Shown here piece by piece: positions 9,018 through 18,199 of a stretch of 64,000 nt of DNA. The position numbers and the translations under genes were made by a program. The notes under the pieces were generated by a model. It saw nothing but the letters and a program-made list of their open reading frames with translations, was not told the origin of the DNA and did no database searches. The first letter of the stretch is position 1. Every line of letters starts with the position of its first letter. Origin of the DNA: CAYVBJ01 sp964449075 (lineage in GTDB: Bacteria > Bacteroidota > Rhodothermia > Balneolales > Balneolaceae); assembly GCA_964449075.1 (NCBI GenBank), contig CAYVBJ010000009.1, forward strand, positions 1-64,000. The letters run 5' to 3'.

Positions 9018-10161
9018 TTTAGAAAAATATACCGACTATGAATATGATCGCATCTTATGGCAGTGTACAGGTGAAAGCCCGGGTCCTGTTATTGTTATTT
9101 TCGTAGGAATTCATGGGAATGAACCGGCCGGAATTCAGGCTGTAAAGAAAATTAAGGAAAAAATAACAGGAGAGAATAAGAAAATAAGAGGATCAGTTTA
9201 CGCCATTACAGGAAATATAAAAGCACTCAATCTCGGTTTGCGGTTTATAGATACCGATCTTAACAGGTTGTGGGAGTCTTTCTATTCTGAAAACAGGAAT
9301 AATGGCAAAGAACATTACAAGGGAACTGCTGAGTTTGGTGAAATTCAGGAGATCGAGAAATCCATAAAGCTTATTATCGAAAAACACCACGAAAATACCG
9401 AAGAATTTATTTTTACTGATATACATACCACCTCAGCAAACAGCTGCTCTTTTATACTTTTTAATGACACTCTTACTAATCGTGCATTGGCACGAAAATT
9501 TCCGGCCCCGCAGATTTTAGGGATCGAAGAATATATCAAGGGTACCTTGCTGAGTTATATCAATAATCTTGGTTTTACAGCAATAGGTTTTGAGGCAGGT
9601 GCACATGCTGACAGAGAATCGGTTTTAAGGAGTGAAAGCTTTATCTGGCTTGTTATGTATTATTGCGGCCTGCTTGATTTAACTGATGAAGAGATTGAAG
9701 ATTACCAGGAGAGCCTCAAAACAGAGCCAAAAGTACCCGGCAACTATTTTGAGATTGTGTATCACCATTACGTAGAAGAACCTTATGAATTTAAAATGAA
9801 AAGCGGGTTCGAAAACTTTGATATTATTCAAAAAGATCAGCCGCTGGCTTACGAAAAGGGAGAACTGATCAAAGCTCCTGTCAGCGGAAGGATTTTTATG
9901 CCCCTTTATCAAAAAACCGGGAACGACGGTTTTTTTATTATCAATGAGGTATCAGCGTTCTGGCTTAAATTCTCTGCCTACCTGAGAAGGAGTTTTATGC
10001 ACCGGTTATTGCGTTATCTCCCGGGAGTGAAACTGCTTAGCGAAAACAGTCTTGAAATTGATTTGAGGGTTGCAAAGTTTTTGGTTTCGGATATTTTCCA
10101 TCTGCTGGGTTATCGAATTATTAAGAAAGATGAGCATACTCTTATCTGCTTCAAACGCTGA
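9004..10161 (+). CDS. Succinylglutamate desuccinylase/aspartoacylase-family zinc hydrolase
   Basis: The 385-residue protein belongs to the M14-like AstE/AspA family, which hydrolyses N-acyl amino acids with a single zinc. The expected motifs are present: GIHGNEPAG (residues ~37-45, His and Glu zinc ligands), a DTDLNRLW motif near residue 80, DIHTTSA near residue 140 (His zinc ligand) and GFEAGAH near residue 197 (probable general-base Glu). The C-terminal half is an extra domain of about 150 residues with a beta segment (APVSGRIFMP) like those seen in this family. The ATG lies inside the end of the upstream ligase (14-base overlap). The pairing suggests it cleaves an amide that the ligases make, or trims a precursor; the substrate is unknown. 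No arginine succinyltransferase genes are near, so arginine catabolism is unlikely. Confidence 0.88.
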   Translation: MQKTDLEKYTDYEYDRILWQCTGESPGPVIVIFVGIHGNEPAGIQAVKKIKEKITGENKKIRGSVYAITGNIKALNLGLRFIDTDLNRLWESFYSENRNNGKEHYKGTAEFGEIQEIEKSIKLIIEKHHENTEEFIFTDIHTTSANSCSFILFNDTLTNRALARKFPAPQILGIEEYIKGTLLSYINNLGFTAIGFEAGAHADRESVLRSESFIWLVMYYCGLLDLTDEEIEDYQESLKTEPKVPGNYFEIVYHHYVEEPYEFKMKSGFENFDIIQKDQPLAYEKGELIKAPVSGRIFMPLYQKTGNDGFFIINEVSAFWLKFSAYLRRSFMHRLLRYLPGVKLLSENSLEIDLRVAKFLVSDIFHLLGYRIIKKDEHTLICFKR

Positions 10162-10301
10162 AATATCTGAGCAGTAAACCGTTCTTTTTGAATAGCAGGC
10201 ATCTGCAATCCTTCTCATGTTTTGACAGCTAATTTTTGTATTTTCATGTACGAAATTCCGGCTGACCGGATTATTAACTGAAGATTTTGAATCTACAATC
10301 T

Positions 10302-11048
10302 ATGATGGATTATCGTTTTGTCGATGGAACCAGGTTAAGTTCTGTTATTGAGGCACTGATATTCTCGAGCCCCGACCCGCTGCCCTGGCAGAAAATCGCT
10401 TCAATTATTAAAGAAAGTGAAGATGAACTGGATCTTGACCGACCTGTGATAACACAGATCATTAATCAGCTTAATCTGCGGTACGAAGAGAATGATCTTT
10501 CGTTCAGAATAGAGGAGACAGGAGGAGGTTTTACGTTTGTGACCCGGCCCAGATATCATCCGTGGTTAAGTATCTACCAGCATGAAAATGCATACCGGAA
10601 ATTATCGCAGTCGGCGATCGAAGCGCTCGCCATCGTTGCATACCGGCAGCCGGTTACAAAACCCGAGGTAGATCAGATACGGGGTGTTGATTCAGGTTAT
10701 ATACTCAGGCAACTGCTCGAGAAACTGCTGGTAAAGGTTTCAGGGCGGGCAGATTCACCGGGTAAACCGCTTCTTTATAAAACTACAGATCATTTTTTAA
10801 AACATTTTGGTATTAACTCTGTTAATGAGTTACCGAAACCGCGTGAAATTGAAGATATTTTAAGTGACGATGATATGGCAGAGCATCGCCGGCTGTTAAT
10901 GGAAAGGCAGATGGAACTCGATGATAGTGAAGCTGATGATATTATTGATAATTATCTCGAAAACAGAGAAACAGAAGAGAGTGAACATCCAAACAAATTA
11001 AACGGCGAACAGAAAAACAATAATGGAAAAATTGAACCAGATGAATAA
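10302..11048 (+). CDS. scpB: Segregation and condensation protein ScpB
   Basis: ScpB is a kleisin-associated winged-helix protein of the SMC-ScpAB condensin that organises and segregates the chromosome. The core shows the two winged-helix repeats typical of the family: IEALIFSSPDPLPW near the start, then LSQSAIEALAIVAYRQPVTK with VDQIRGV and ending around LLYKTTDHFLKHFGI. An acidic, low-complexity tail of about 60 residues follows (ETEESEHPNK). The chosen start is the ATG at 10302; an upstream in-frame TTG at 10287 is less likely. scpA and smc are not in this window. The gene is followed 15 bases later by a pseudouridine synthase gene, a pairing that is common in many bacteria. Confidence 0.93.
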   Translation: MMDYRFVDGTRLSSVIEALIFSSPDPLPWQKIASIIKESEDELDLDRPVITQIINQLNLRYEENDLSFRIEETGGGFTFVTRPRYHPWLSIYQHENAYRKLSQSAIEALAIVAYRQPVTKPEVDQIRGVDSGYILRQLLEKLLVKVSGRADSPGKPLLYKTTDHFLKHFGINSVNELPKPREIEDILSDDDMAEHRRLLMERQMELDDSEADDIIDNYLENRETEESEHPNKLNGEQKNNNGKIEPDE

Positions 11049-11063
11049 TATCAAGAGAACAGA

Positions 11064-11885
11064 ATGATGAGACGCCAAAAAAACAGGTCATCAAAGAAAA
11101 ATCAGCCTTACGTGCCGCATGAAGTTGACCAGAAAAATCACCTCAAAGATGAGATCCGTCTCAATAAATATATATCTCACGCGGGATATTGCTCACGCCG
11201 GGATGCCGATGTGTTGATATCAGAAGGAAAAGTGAAAATCAATGGAAAAACAGTTACTGAGCTGGGTACGAAGGTAAAAGCAAGTGATAACGTGGAAGTT
11301 GAAAAACAGTCTCTCTCTCTGGAGCCGTTTGTCTACATCTTACTGAACAAATCTAAAGACACAATCAGTACCACCAGTGATGAAAAGGACCGCAATACAG
11401 TAATGGATTCGATCGAAGAAGCCACCGGCAGCCGTGTTTACCCGGTGGGGCGGCTTGACAGGAATACAATGGGATTACTTGTATTAACAAACGACGGCGA
11501 CCTGGCTCACAGATTAATGCATCCCAGCTATAAGGTTAAAAAAACGTATGAAGTAAAGACAAACCGTCCCCTTCAGGACGATGAGCTTCGCCGCCTGTTA
11601 GAAGGTATTCCGCTTGAAGACGGACCTGCTAAGGCAGAAAAAGTCAGCCGTGGTAAAAGAGATCCACTGTCTGTAGAAATAACAGTTTCAGAAGGCAGAA
11701 ATCATCTTATAAAGAGAATGGTATCATTTTTTGGCGCAGAAGTGACAAAATTGAAAAGAATTCGTTATGCCGGGTTAAATGATAAAGATTTACGTGTGGG
11801 CCGCTGGCGCTATCTTCGTCAAAAAGAGATTAACGATTTAAGAAAAATGGTAAAATTGCAAACATTAGACTTTAAAAAATCATAG
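11064..11885 (+). CDS. RluB/RsuA-family pseudouridine synthase
   Basis: This enzyme isomerises a specific uridine in rRNA. An S4 RNA-binding domain lies at about residues 35-90 (RLNKYISHAGYCSRRDAD). The catalytic domain carries YPVGRLDRNTMGLLVLTNDG, where the Asp in RLD is the catalytic residue, and GRNHLIKRM near the C-terminus. A basic N-terminal stretch of about 25 residues precedes the S4 domain. Length (273 residues) and the S4 domain fit RluB, which modifies 23S rRNA, but RsuA or RluF specificity cannot be excluded. It sits in a run with scpB and a hydrolase. Confidence 0.92.
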   Translation: MMRRQKNRSSKKNQPYVPHEVDQKNHLKDEIRLNKYISHAGYCSRRDADVLISEGKVKINGKTVTELGTKVKASDNVEVEKQSLSLEPFVYILLNKSKDTISTTSDEKDRNTVMDSIEEATGSRVYPVGRLDRNTMGLLVLTNDGDLAHRLMHPSYKVKKTYEVKTNRPLQDDELRRLLEGIPLEDGPAKAEKVSRGKRDPLSVEITVSEGRNHLIKRMVSFFGAEVTKLKRIRYAGLNDKDLRVGRWRYLRQKEINDLRKMVKLQTLDFKKS

Positions 11886-11895
11886 AACGATTCCA

Positions 11896-12771
11896 ATGAG
11901 TTTCAGCAGTGTTTCAAAAAAGTCCGGTTCAATCCCTTCTGCAGAAAATCTTCCCATAAACTACGATCTTTATACACCAGTCGGTGGTTCAAGAAATAGT
12001 TTTCCTGTTATACTCTTTGTACACGGATTTAAAGGTTTTAAAGACTGGGGACCGTTCCCGGCTTTGTGCGAGGAATTGTCAAGAGCCGGGTTTGCGGTAG
12101 TAGCTTTTAATTTATCGCTGAATGGGATAGGAAAATCCATGACTGAATTTGACCAGCCGGAACTGTTTGAACGTGAAACACTGTCGCAGGATCTTGCCGA
12201 TATTGGCAGTGTCATTGAAGGAATAAAAAATAAGGATATTTATACCGATAAAGCAGTGCTCGATACAGATAGAATTGGTATTCTGGGTCACTCAAGAGGT
12301 GGTCATACTGCCGTAGTCGCATCAGCTGAATATACGGATATTCACTGTATGGTTACATGGTCTGCAGTAGCCAATTACAATGAGCGCTGGACGGAACAAA
12401 TGATAGAAGACTGGGAAACGAAAGGTTATACGGAGATTCCGAATGCGAGAACCGGCCAGAACATGAGGGTGGGAAAAGTTGTATATGAGGATGCACTTGA
12501 AAATGCGGATAAGATTATGGCTATAAATCGTGTGAGTGAACTATACATCCCATCTCTTTTTATCGCGGGAAAAGAGGACGAATCTGTACCTTTCAGTGAC
12601 ACTGAAAAACTATATAAACAGTGCCCCTCTTCAGATAAGGAAATTCGGCTTCTGTCAAATGCAGGTCATACTTTCAACTCTTCCCATCCGTTTGAAGAAG
12701 ACGACTTTCCTGATAAATTTAATGAAGCACTTGAATTTACAGAGAGTTGGTTTTTAGAGTATTTAAGCTAA
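11896..12771 (+). CDS. Alpha/beta hydrolase, dienelactone hydrolase-like
   Basis: The 291-residue cytoplasmic protein has an alpha/beta-hydrolase fold. The oxyanion region is VHGFKGFKDWGPF (about residue 36), the nucleophile elbow is LGHSRGGHT with Ser near residue 134, the acidic residue is in AGKEDESVP and the catalytic His is in NAGHTFNSSHPF. No signal peptide is seen. It starts 11 bases after the pseudouridine synthase gene and is followed 14 bases later by a TPR protein, suggesting co-transcription. The natural substrate is not evident; family members act on esters, lactones or acyl thioesters. Confidence 0.85.
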   Translation: MSFSSVSKKSGSIPSAENLPINYDLYTPVGGSRNSFPVILFVHGFKGFKDWGPFPALCEELSRAGFAVVAFNLSLNGIGKSMTEFDQPELFERETLSQDLADIGSVIEGIKNKDIYTDKAVLDTDRIGILGHSRGGHTAVVASAEYTDIHCMVTWSAVANYNERWTEQMIEDWETKGYTEIPNARTGQNMRVGKVVYEDALENADKIMAINRVSELYIPSLFIAGKEDESVPFSDTEKLYKQCPSSDKEIRLLSNAGHTFNSSHPFEEDDFPDKFNEALEFTESWFLEYLS

Positions 12772-12784
12772 AGTACCATAAGGT

Positions 12785-13948
12785 ATGATTCGATATTTTA
12801 TATTTTTGATATTTTTCCTATTTGGAAGTTTGGGATCATTGAAAGCACAGCATATTGTGCTGGTAACCAACGATGAATTCAGGCCTGTGGCTCAGCAAGC
12901 CCTGGATTCTCTTTATAACAGAAATCCTGAAGCCGCTGACAAAATTTTTGAACCGTGGCGGAAAAAGTATCCTGATCACCCGGTTTGGCTTCTTTGGGAA
13001 GGGATGGAAAAGTGGTGGGTTGTTCTTGAGGATCTCGACAATAAATCCCATGATGATGAATTTTATAACAAAATGAAGAGAGCGGATTTCCAGGCAGGTC
13101 GGTTTCTGAGTAATAATTCCCGCCATCCAGACGGATTGATTGTCCGCGCAGCAGCAAATGGCTATCTCGCCAGGCACCAGTCGAACCGCGAAGAATGGAT
13201 CAGCAGTTTGAATCACGGACGTCTTGCTTATCAATCACAGCAGGCGATGAAAAAGATCTTGCCGGACTTTGCTGATAATCTTATCGCAGAAGGTATCATT
13301 AAGTACTATTCTGCTTACCTGCCGGAAGCATATCCGTTTATGAAAACCATGGCATGGTTCCTTCCTTCGGGAGACAAAGAAGAAGGACTGCGGCTTCTTG
13401 AACGAGCGGCAAAAGAGAGCCTTTTTGCAGGCCCTGAAGCGCTCTATTTTTTGGGTTTTATCAGGCTAAATTACGAAGAAAATTTTGATGAGGCAGTTGA
13501 AGATTTTCAAAAACTTGTGACCAGGTATCCTAACAATAGTTTTTACAGAAGGTTGTTTGTACGCAGTCTGTTCCAGATGGGTAAATATGATCTGGCTTTT
13601 AAAGAGATAGAAAAAGCGATAGCACATTGGGAAAATAATGATTACCCGCTTTTAAATATCATGAAAGAAGAGTTGATGTACTGGCGGGGCAGGATCCATT
13701 TAAAAAATAACCGTCTGCAGCAGGCATTTTTTGCATTCGAAGATGCATTCCGCTATGGCGAAAACCTGGCAAATTCACAACAAAGAACCTACCGGACACT
13801 GGGCGGTTTTTATGCAGGTTATTCTGCTGAAAAATTAAATAATATTCAAAAGGCAACAGAATATTACGAAGCTGTGGCTTCAATGGATGGCAATAATGAG
13901 GTGAAAAAAAGAGCAAAAGAGCAGGTGAATAATTTTAATCAGAAGTAA
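12785..13948 (+). CDS. Exported tetratricopeptide-repeat protein
   Basis: An N-terminal signal peptide (residues 1-22, ending at LKAQ) directs this 387-residue protein to the periplasm or outer membrane. The rest is alpha-helical with TPR-like helical pairs, clearest at residues ~215-270 (EALYFLGFIRLNYEENFDEA) and ~295-375. TPR proteins act as scaffolds, so no enzymatic role is suggested. It is the last gene of the forward run; an NRDE gene converges on it with an 11-base gap. I do not recognise a more specific family. Confidence 0.78.
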   Translation: MIRYFIFLIFFLFGSLGSLKAQHIVLVTNDEFRPVAQQALDSLYNRNPEAADKIFEPWRKKYPDHPVWLLWEGMEKWWVVLEDLDNKSHDDEFYNKMKRADFQAGRFLSNNSRHPDGLIVRAAANGYLARHQSNREEWISSLNHGRLAYQSQQAMKKILPDFADNLIAEGIIKYYSAYLPEAYPFMKTMAWFLPSGDKEEGLRLLERAAKESLFAGPEALYFLGFIRLNYEENFDEAVEDFQKLVTRYPNNSFYRRLFVRSLFQMGKYDLAFKEIEKAIAHWENNDYPLLNIMKEELMYWRGRIHLKNNRLQQAFFAFEDAFRYGENLANSQQRTYRTLGGFYAGYSAEKLNNIQKATEYYEAVASMDGNNEVKKRAKEQVNNFNQK

Positions 13949-13959
13949 TAAGCTGGAAA

Positions 13960-14733
13960 TTACCCTGTTTTAAATATTATGTTGTGTTCAACTTCATTCT
14001 CTATCTCTAAAGATCCCGGTTTGTACGTTCTCTCTAAAAACCTGATATCACCACTCTTTTTAATATAAAGCAGGCTGGAGCATCTTGTGCCGTACGTGTC
14101 GGTTTTGATAAATATTGAAGATACCTCGCGCTCTTTTTCGGGTGAAAGGCCGGTTTTGGGTAAAAATTTTCTGTCAAATTTTTTTCTGTCCGAGAGAATA
14201 CTGAACAGGTCGTCATCAGAAATTTTGTTCTGATTCAATTTATCCCTGAATAGTTGTTTAGCCCTTTCAACTTTCGGCCACGGTGTATTCAGCATAGCAT
14301 TGCTTATTCCGTGGATTCCGGAGGGTAGAGAATTTATTCTATTTTCAATGTTGGAATAATGGTACAGATGATCTTTATTGCCGGCAATCAGATTAAATCC
14401 GTTATATAAATCCGATCTCTTTTTTAAACTTTCAAAAAAGCTTTCAGGATTATCTGAGTTGTGCAAAAATTCAACTGGGAGAGATCCCCGGCTCTCAGCA
14501 CTTTTTTTATAACTATCGGGGTCGCGATAGTTTGTAACCGCTGAGAAGCTCCCCGTTTTTTTAACACCCAGCCAGGTTCCGCCTTTTTTTAGATCTTTAC
14601 CACCGATAATCTGCATGTTACTACTCCACCACCTTGCTGTTAATGAAGGCCGTTCATAAAATTCATCTCTGTTTGAGGCAAAAATTAAATTATATTCAGA
14701 ATGATTTTTAAAACCGAATACCATCAGACACAT
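13960..14733 (-). CDS. NRDE (TANGO2-like) family protein
   Basis: The N-terminus MCLMVFGFKNHSEY with Cys at position 2 and the motif FASNRDEFYERP place this 257-residue protein in the NRDE/TANGO2 family. Cys2 may become the N-terminal nucleophile after Met removal, as in Ntn-type relatives. Eukaryotic TANGO2 has been linked to heme or lipid handling; the role of bacterial members is not established. The gene is monocistronic, convergent with the TPR gene, and shares a 270-base divergent spacer with the phosphatase gene. Confidence 0.88.
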   Translation of the reverse strand: MCLMVFGFKNHSEYNLIFASNRDEFYERPSLTARWWSSNMQIIGGKDLKKGGTWLGVKKTGSFSAVTNYRDPDSYKKSAESRGSLPVEFLHNSDNPESFFESLKKRSDLYNGFNLIAGNKDHLYHYSNIENRINSLPSGIHGISNAMLNTPWPKVERAKQLFRDKLNQNKISDDDLFSILSDRKKFDRKFLPKTGLSPEKEREVSSIFIKTDTYGTRCSSLLYIKKSGDIRFLERTYKPGSLEIENEVEHNIIFKTG

Positions 14734-15003
14734 AGAAGAATAATTAGCTTGATTTTGATTATACCTGCTGAAAAGTGAACGTAATGGATAGTCTAAATCT
14801 TTTGTTTAGTCCGATTTTTATTTGTTTTTAAAAAAAACGGGATTAATTTATTTCCTATTGAGATAAAATTTAAAACTATTTTTGTCAAAGTATATTGATC
14901 ATAATCTTAATGACACCTGATCCATTGAAACTTTTTTAATCATTTTACGAAGTACAAAGAACTTAATTATTATCGCTCTTTAAATTGTAAGAAAGAAATT
15001 ATT

Positions 15004-17601
15004 TTGATATTCATTCCGGATACTGCAAAAAAAGATTGGGTTCTCGTTATAATCGGAGTACTTGCTGCTGCGGGGTTTTTCTGGTTTATCTCATTCAGCC
15101 ATCCGCTCAGAATTGCTGACGCCTCATTTGGCAGTGATAATGCAAACAGTGTAGCAACCAATAAGCTCAATGATCTGGGTTTCTCAGATACCGGGGCATA
15201 CAGCAATACTTCATTTAAAATTCGTTCCGGACTGCTTGACAGTCTGCAGAAGAAAGTATCACTCGAAGAGTTCAGGGCTTTAGAAAAATATGACCTGTTC
15301 AATGTCTTCTACTGGAACACCACCATAGAATCACTTCAACCCGGGTCAAGGTTTCTGAATGATGAAGGTGATGATGGTGATGATGAGACTGTTGTGACAC
15401 TCGAAGTGCAGCTGAACGAAGAGGGAAAGTGGCTCGCTTTTAATAATGAGCAAAAACTTATTCCCAACAGGCTTATGAATCCGGAAGCGCTAAGGCGTGC
15501 TGTTTCAATTTCCGAAGAGGACATTTCTGAATTAAATTCAGATTCAGACCTTCTGAAAGCAGTCCGGTTTAATTTTCAGCCTGATTTGAACCGGGATGAA
15601 GAGATCAACATAAATCGACTACGATTCCGTCCTCATTTTTTAAATAATGAACAGGCTTTTTCTATTGCTTTATACTATCTGGAAGAGAGCGGCTGGCCGC
15701 AGGATGAATTTGAAGTTGAATCGGTAGAACGCCAAATATATCCGGGTTTCGATGCCGCTGAAGTTACATTTTTACATGAAAATGATCAGCTTTATCACAA
15801 AAATGAGCTGGTTTTGCATATCGCACCAACAGGTGCTCTTTTACATATGGTACCCGTGTATTCCTCTTACTGGGAATCCGATTTTAACTACAATCAGCTA
15901 ATCACAAGCGGCAGAGCCGTTTTAATGCTGATATTTTTTATCTGGCTTCTGGCCCAGCTCTACATCCGGATTAAACTCCGTGTTGTTGATACGAGATCTG
16001 CAATATTGCTGGCGGTTCTTGCCGGGTTCTTTATACCTATAATCAGCATGATTGAATGGATTTATACGAACATGCACTCGATTGAAGGACCCGATCTTAT
16101 GAGCTTCTTCTTTCAGCTTTTGACAATGGGTTTTCTTGCGGCGTTTTTATCTACCGGCTTTTTTATTATCACTGCAATCGGTGATTCACTGGTTCGCCAG
16201 CACTGGGCTGAAAAAATCAGAACAATCGATTTAGTACGTATCGGCCACCTGTTTAATATTCCTGTCGGAATAGCCTTTATCCGTTCGGTAAGTATGGCAT
16301 TTATATTTGCATTCCTTTTTTCACTGTTACTATTGATACTTCCCGGAAGTTATATCTCGCTTGAAAATACATTTCGGTCCGATACAACCTATCTTGCACC
16401 GGTTGTAGAGCTATTAATCATTCTTTTCACTTCATATGCTGTTGTTCAGACTGCGTTTATGATCATAATGGGACGTTTGAGCGACAAAACCCAAAATACA
16501 GCATTGATGGGTGTAACAGGAGCGATCATATTCAGTTTAATGGGTCCGCTGCAACTTGGTTTTGGCCCTGTTCTGTATGAATTTCTTCTGATGCTTGCCG
16601 CCGGTTTTGGATTTGGAATTTTATTTGCCAAAACAGACACCCTGACAACTCTTTTGTCTCTTTTTTTATTTGTTATGATTGTGGTTACAGCTGATGGATG
16701 GGTTTTACCAAACTCCCCGGATGCAGCAATTTTTTATTATTCACTGCTGGTTATCGCCGCATTCCTGGTTGTAGGATATATTGGCGTTTATAAAGGCAGA
16801 TCGATCAGGGAGTTGCCGAGATACATACCCGATTATGTAGATGAACTTGCTCAGGAAGAGAGAATAAAACAGGAGCTCCAGATCGCCAGGGGAGTACAGG
16901 AGTCGTTTCTGCCGGTTCGAACTCCGCGTATTCAGAAACTGGATCTTGCAGGTATCTGTATTCCGGCTTATGAGACAGGCGGGGATTACTACGATTTCAT
17001 ATCAATTAATGAAGACAAACTGGCTGTCGCAATTGGTGATGTGAGTGGCAAAGGGATTCAGGCGGCATTTTATATGACCTTTATAAAAGGTGTTTTACAT
17101 GCCTTATGCAAAGAGAATGAATCTTCAATTTCACTGCTTGGTAAAGTAAATGATCTGTTTTTGCAAAATGCTCCCCGTGGAACGTTTATATCACTGATTT
17201 TTGGTGTTTTAAATAGCAGGACAGGGAAATTTGTTTTCTCCAGGGCCGGACATAATCCGCTGTTTCACTATCATGCAAAAAGTAAAAAAGTGGAAGAAAT
17301 CAGGCCTGACGGAATAGGTATTGGAATGGCTAAAAGAGAGACCTTTATGCGAAACATAAAAGAGTCTGAACTGCAGCTCGAAAAAGATGATATTCTTGTT
17401 CTCTTTACAGATGGGGTGGTTGAAGCTAACAGTACAATGGACGGTCAGTTTGGTGATGATCGCCTGCAAAAAGTCATTGGATCATGCGATAAACGCACTT
17501 CAAAAGAAATCATGTATAACATCGTTAACAGTGTCAAAACTTTCAGTGAAGGAACACAGCAACACGATGATATGACACTTGTTGTTATAAAAATGGAATA
17601 A
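15004..17601 (+). CDS. Membrane-anchored SpoIIE-type PP2C serine phosphatase
   Basis: The C-terminal ~250 residues form a SpoIIE/PP2C-like phosphatase with metal-binding motifs TGGDYYDF, IGDVSGKGIQAAF, FSRAGHNPLFHY and LFTDGVVEAN. These enzymes usually dephosphorylate anti-sigma-factor antagonists in partner-switching pathways. The N-terminal part has one membrane segment (residues ~11-31), a long extracytoplasmic region with an acidic patch (~30-300), then a block of about eight membrane helices (~305-600). The only plausible start is a TTG at 15004, preceded by AAGAAAG; no ATG lies near the N-terminus and the first helix would otherwise be lost. No anti-sigma or STAS gene is adjacent, so the partner is unknown. 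Confidence 0.87.
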   Translation: MIFIPDTAKKDWVLVIIGVLAAAGFFWFISFSHPLRIADASFGSDNANSVATNKLNDLGFSDTGAYSNTSFKIRSGLLDSLQKKVSLEEFRALEKYDLFNVFYWNTTIESLQPGSRFLNDEGDDGDDETVVTLEVQLNEEGKWLAFNNEQKLIPNRLMNPEALRRAVSISEEDISELNSDSDLLKAVRFNFQPDLNRDEEININRLRFRPHFLNNEQAFSIALYYLEESGWPQDEFEVESVERQIYPGFDAAEVTFLHENDQLYHKNELVLHIAPTGALLHMVPVYSSYWESDFNYNQLITSGRAVLMLIFFIWLLAQLYIRIKLRVVDTRSAILLAVLAGFFIPIISMIEWIYTNMHSIEGPDLMSFFFQLLTMGFLAAFLSTGFFIITAIGDSLVRQHWAEKIRTIDLVRIGHLFNIPVGIAFIRSVSMAFIFAFLFSLLLLILPGSYISLENTFRSDTTYLAPVVELLIILFTSYAVVQTAFMIIMGRLSDKTQNTALMGVTGAIIFSLMGPLQLGFGPVLYEFLLMLAAGFGFGILFAKTDTLTTLLSLFLFVMIVVTADGWVLPNSPDAAIFYYSLLVIAAFLVVGYIGVYKGRSIRELPRYIPDYVDELAQEERIKQELQIARGVQESFLPVRTPRIQKLDLAGICIPAYETGGDYYDFISINEDKLAVAIGDVSGKGIQAAFYMTFIKGVLHALCKENESSISLLGKVNDLFLQNAPRGTFISLIFGVLNSRTGKFVFSRAGHNPLFHYHAKSKKVEEIRPDGIGIGMAKRETFMRNIKESELQLEKDDILVLFTDGVVEANSTMDGQFGDDRLQKVIGSCDKRTSKEIMYNIVNSVKTFSEGTQQHDDMTLVVIKME

Positions 17602-17633
17602 TAAAATTTAACAGAAATCTTTATCTTTCATGC

Positions 17634-18140
17634 ATGAAGAATCTACACCTGATAACTCTGCTAATACTAATTTACACCGGCTGCTTTTTCTCTGCAGCTG
17701 AGGCACAAATTAGCAAAGAGGTTCCATTCAGAATTATGGAACTCGAAGAAGCAATGGAAACCGCAAAACTGGAAGATAAGAAAGTACTCCTGGACGTATT
17801 TGCTGTGTGGTGTCCATACTGCAGGAAAATGCACAATGATGTTTATCCGAACGAAAGTGTATCTGAAGCAGTAAATGATCATTTCATCCTGGTTCATATT
17901 GATATTGAATCACAAGAAAAAGTGACATTTCTCGATAAAAATATAACACAGGCACAGTTTGCAAACGCACTTCGCAGCCAAAGCACACCAACAACCTATT
18001 TTATGAATCACGATGGTGAAATTCTGGGTCATCAGCCCGGATTATTGTCAGCTGATGTATTTGAATCATTGCTGAGGTATGTCGGGTCTGATGCTTATCT
18101 GGATCAGTCTTTTGAAGAATATTCTGATCAATTACGATAG
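17634..18140 (+). CDS. Periplasmic thioredoxin-like protein (CPYC)
   Basis: The 168-residue product has a signal peptide (residues 1-25) and a thioredoxin fold of the Thioredoxin_7/DUF255-like kind, with the active site VWCPYCRKMHNDVYP near residue 60. The cis-Pro segment is STPTTYF. CPYC resembles glutaredoxin-type motifs. It probably acts as a thiol reductase or oxidant in the periplasm. It lies 32 bases after the phosphatase gene and 59 bases before the DtxR-type regulator, in the same direction. The substrate is unknown. Confidence 0.85.
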   Translation: MKNLHLITLLILIYTGCFFSAAEAQISKEVPFRIMELEEAMETAKLEDKKVLLDVFAVWCPYCRKMHNDVYPNESVSEAVNDHFILVHIDIESQEKVTFLDKNITQAQFANALRSQSTPTTYFMNHDGEILGHQPGLLSADVFESLLRYVGSDAYLDQSFEEYSDQLR

Positions 18141-18199
18141 CATCTTTTGATAGCTTTGTTCCAATCAGCTATCTTAGATGCCAATTCAAAATAATTACC

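Noticed and set aside
12536..12757. 73-residue forward frame inside the alpha/beta hydrolase gene
   Set aside because: It overlaps the catalytic part of the hydrolase in another frame and has no features of its own.
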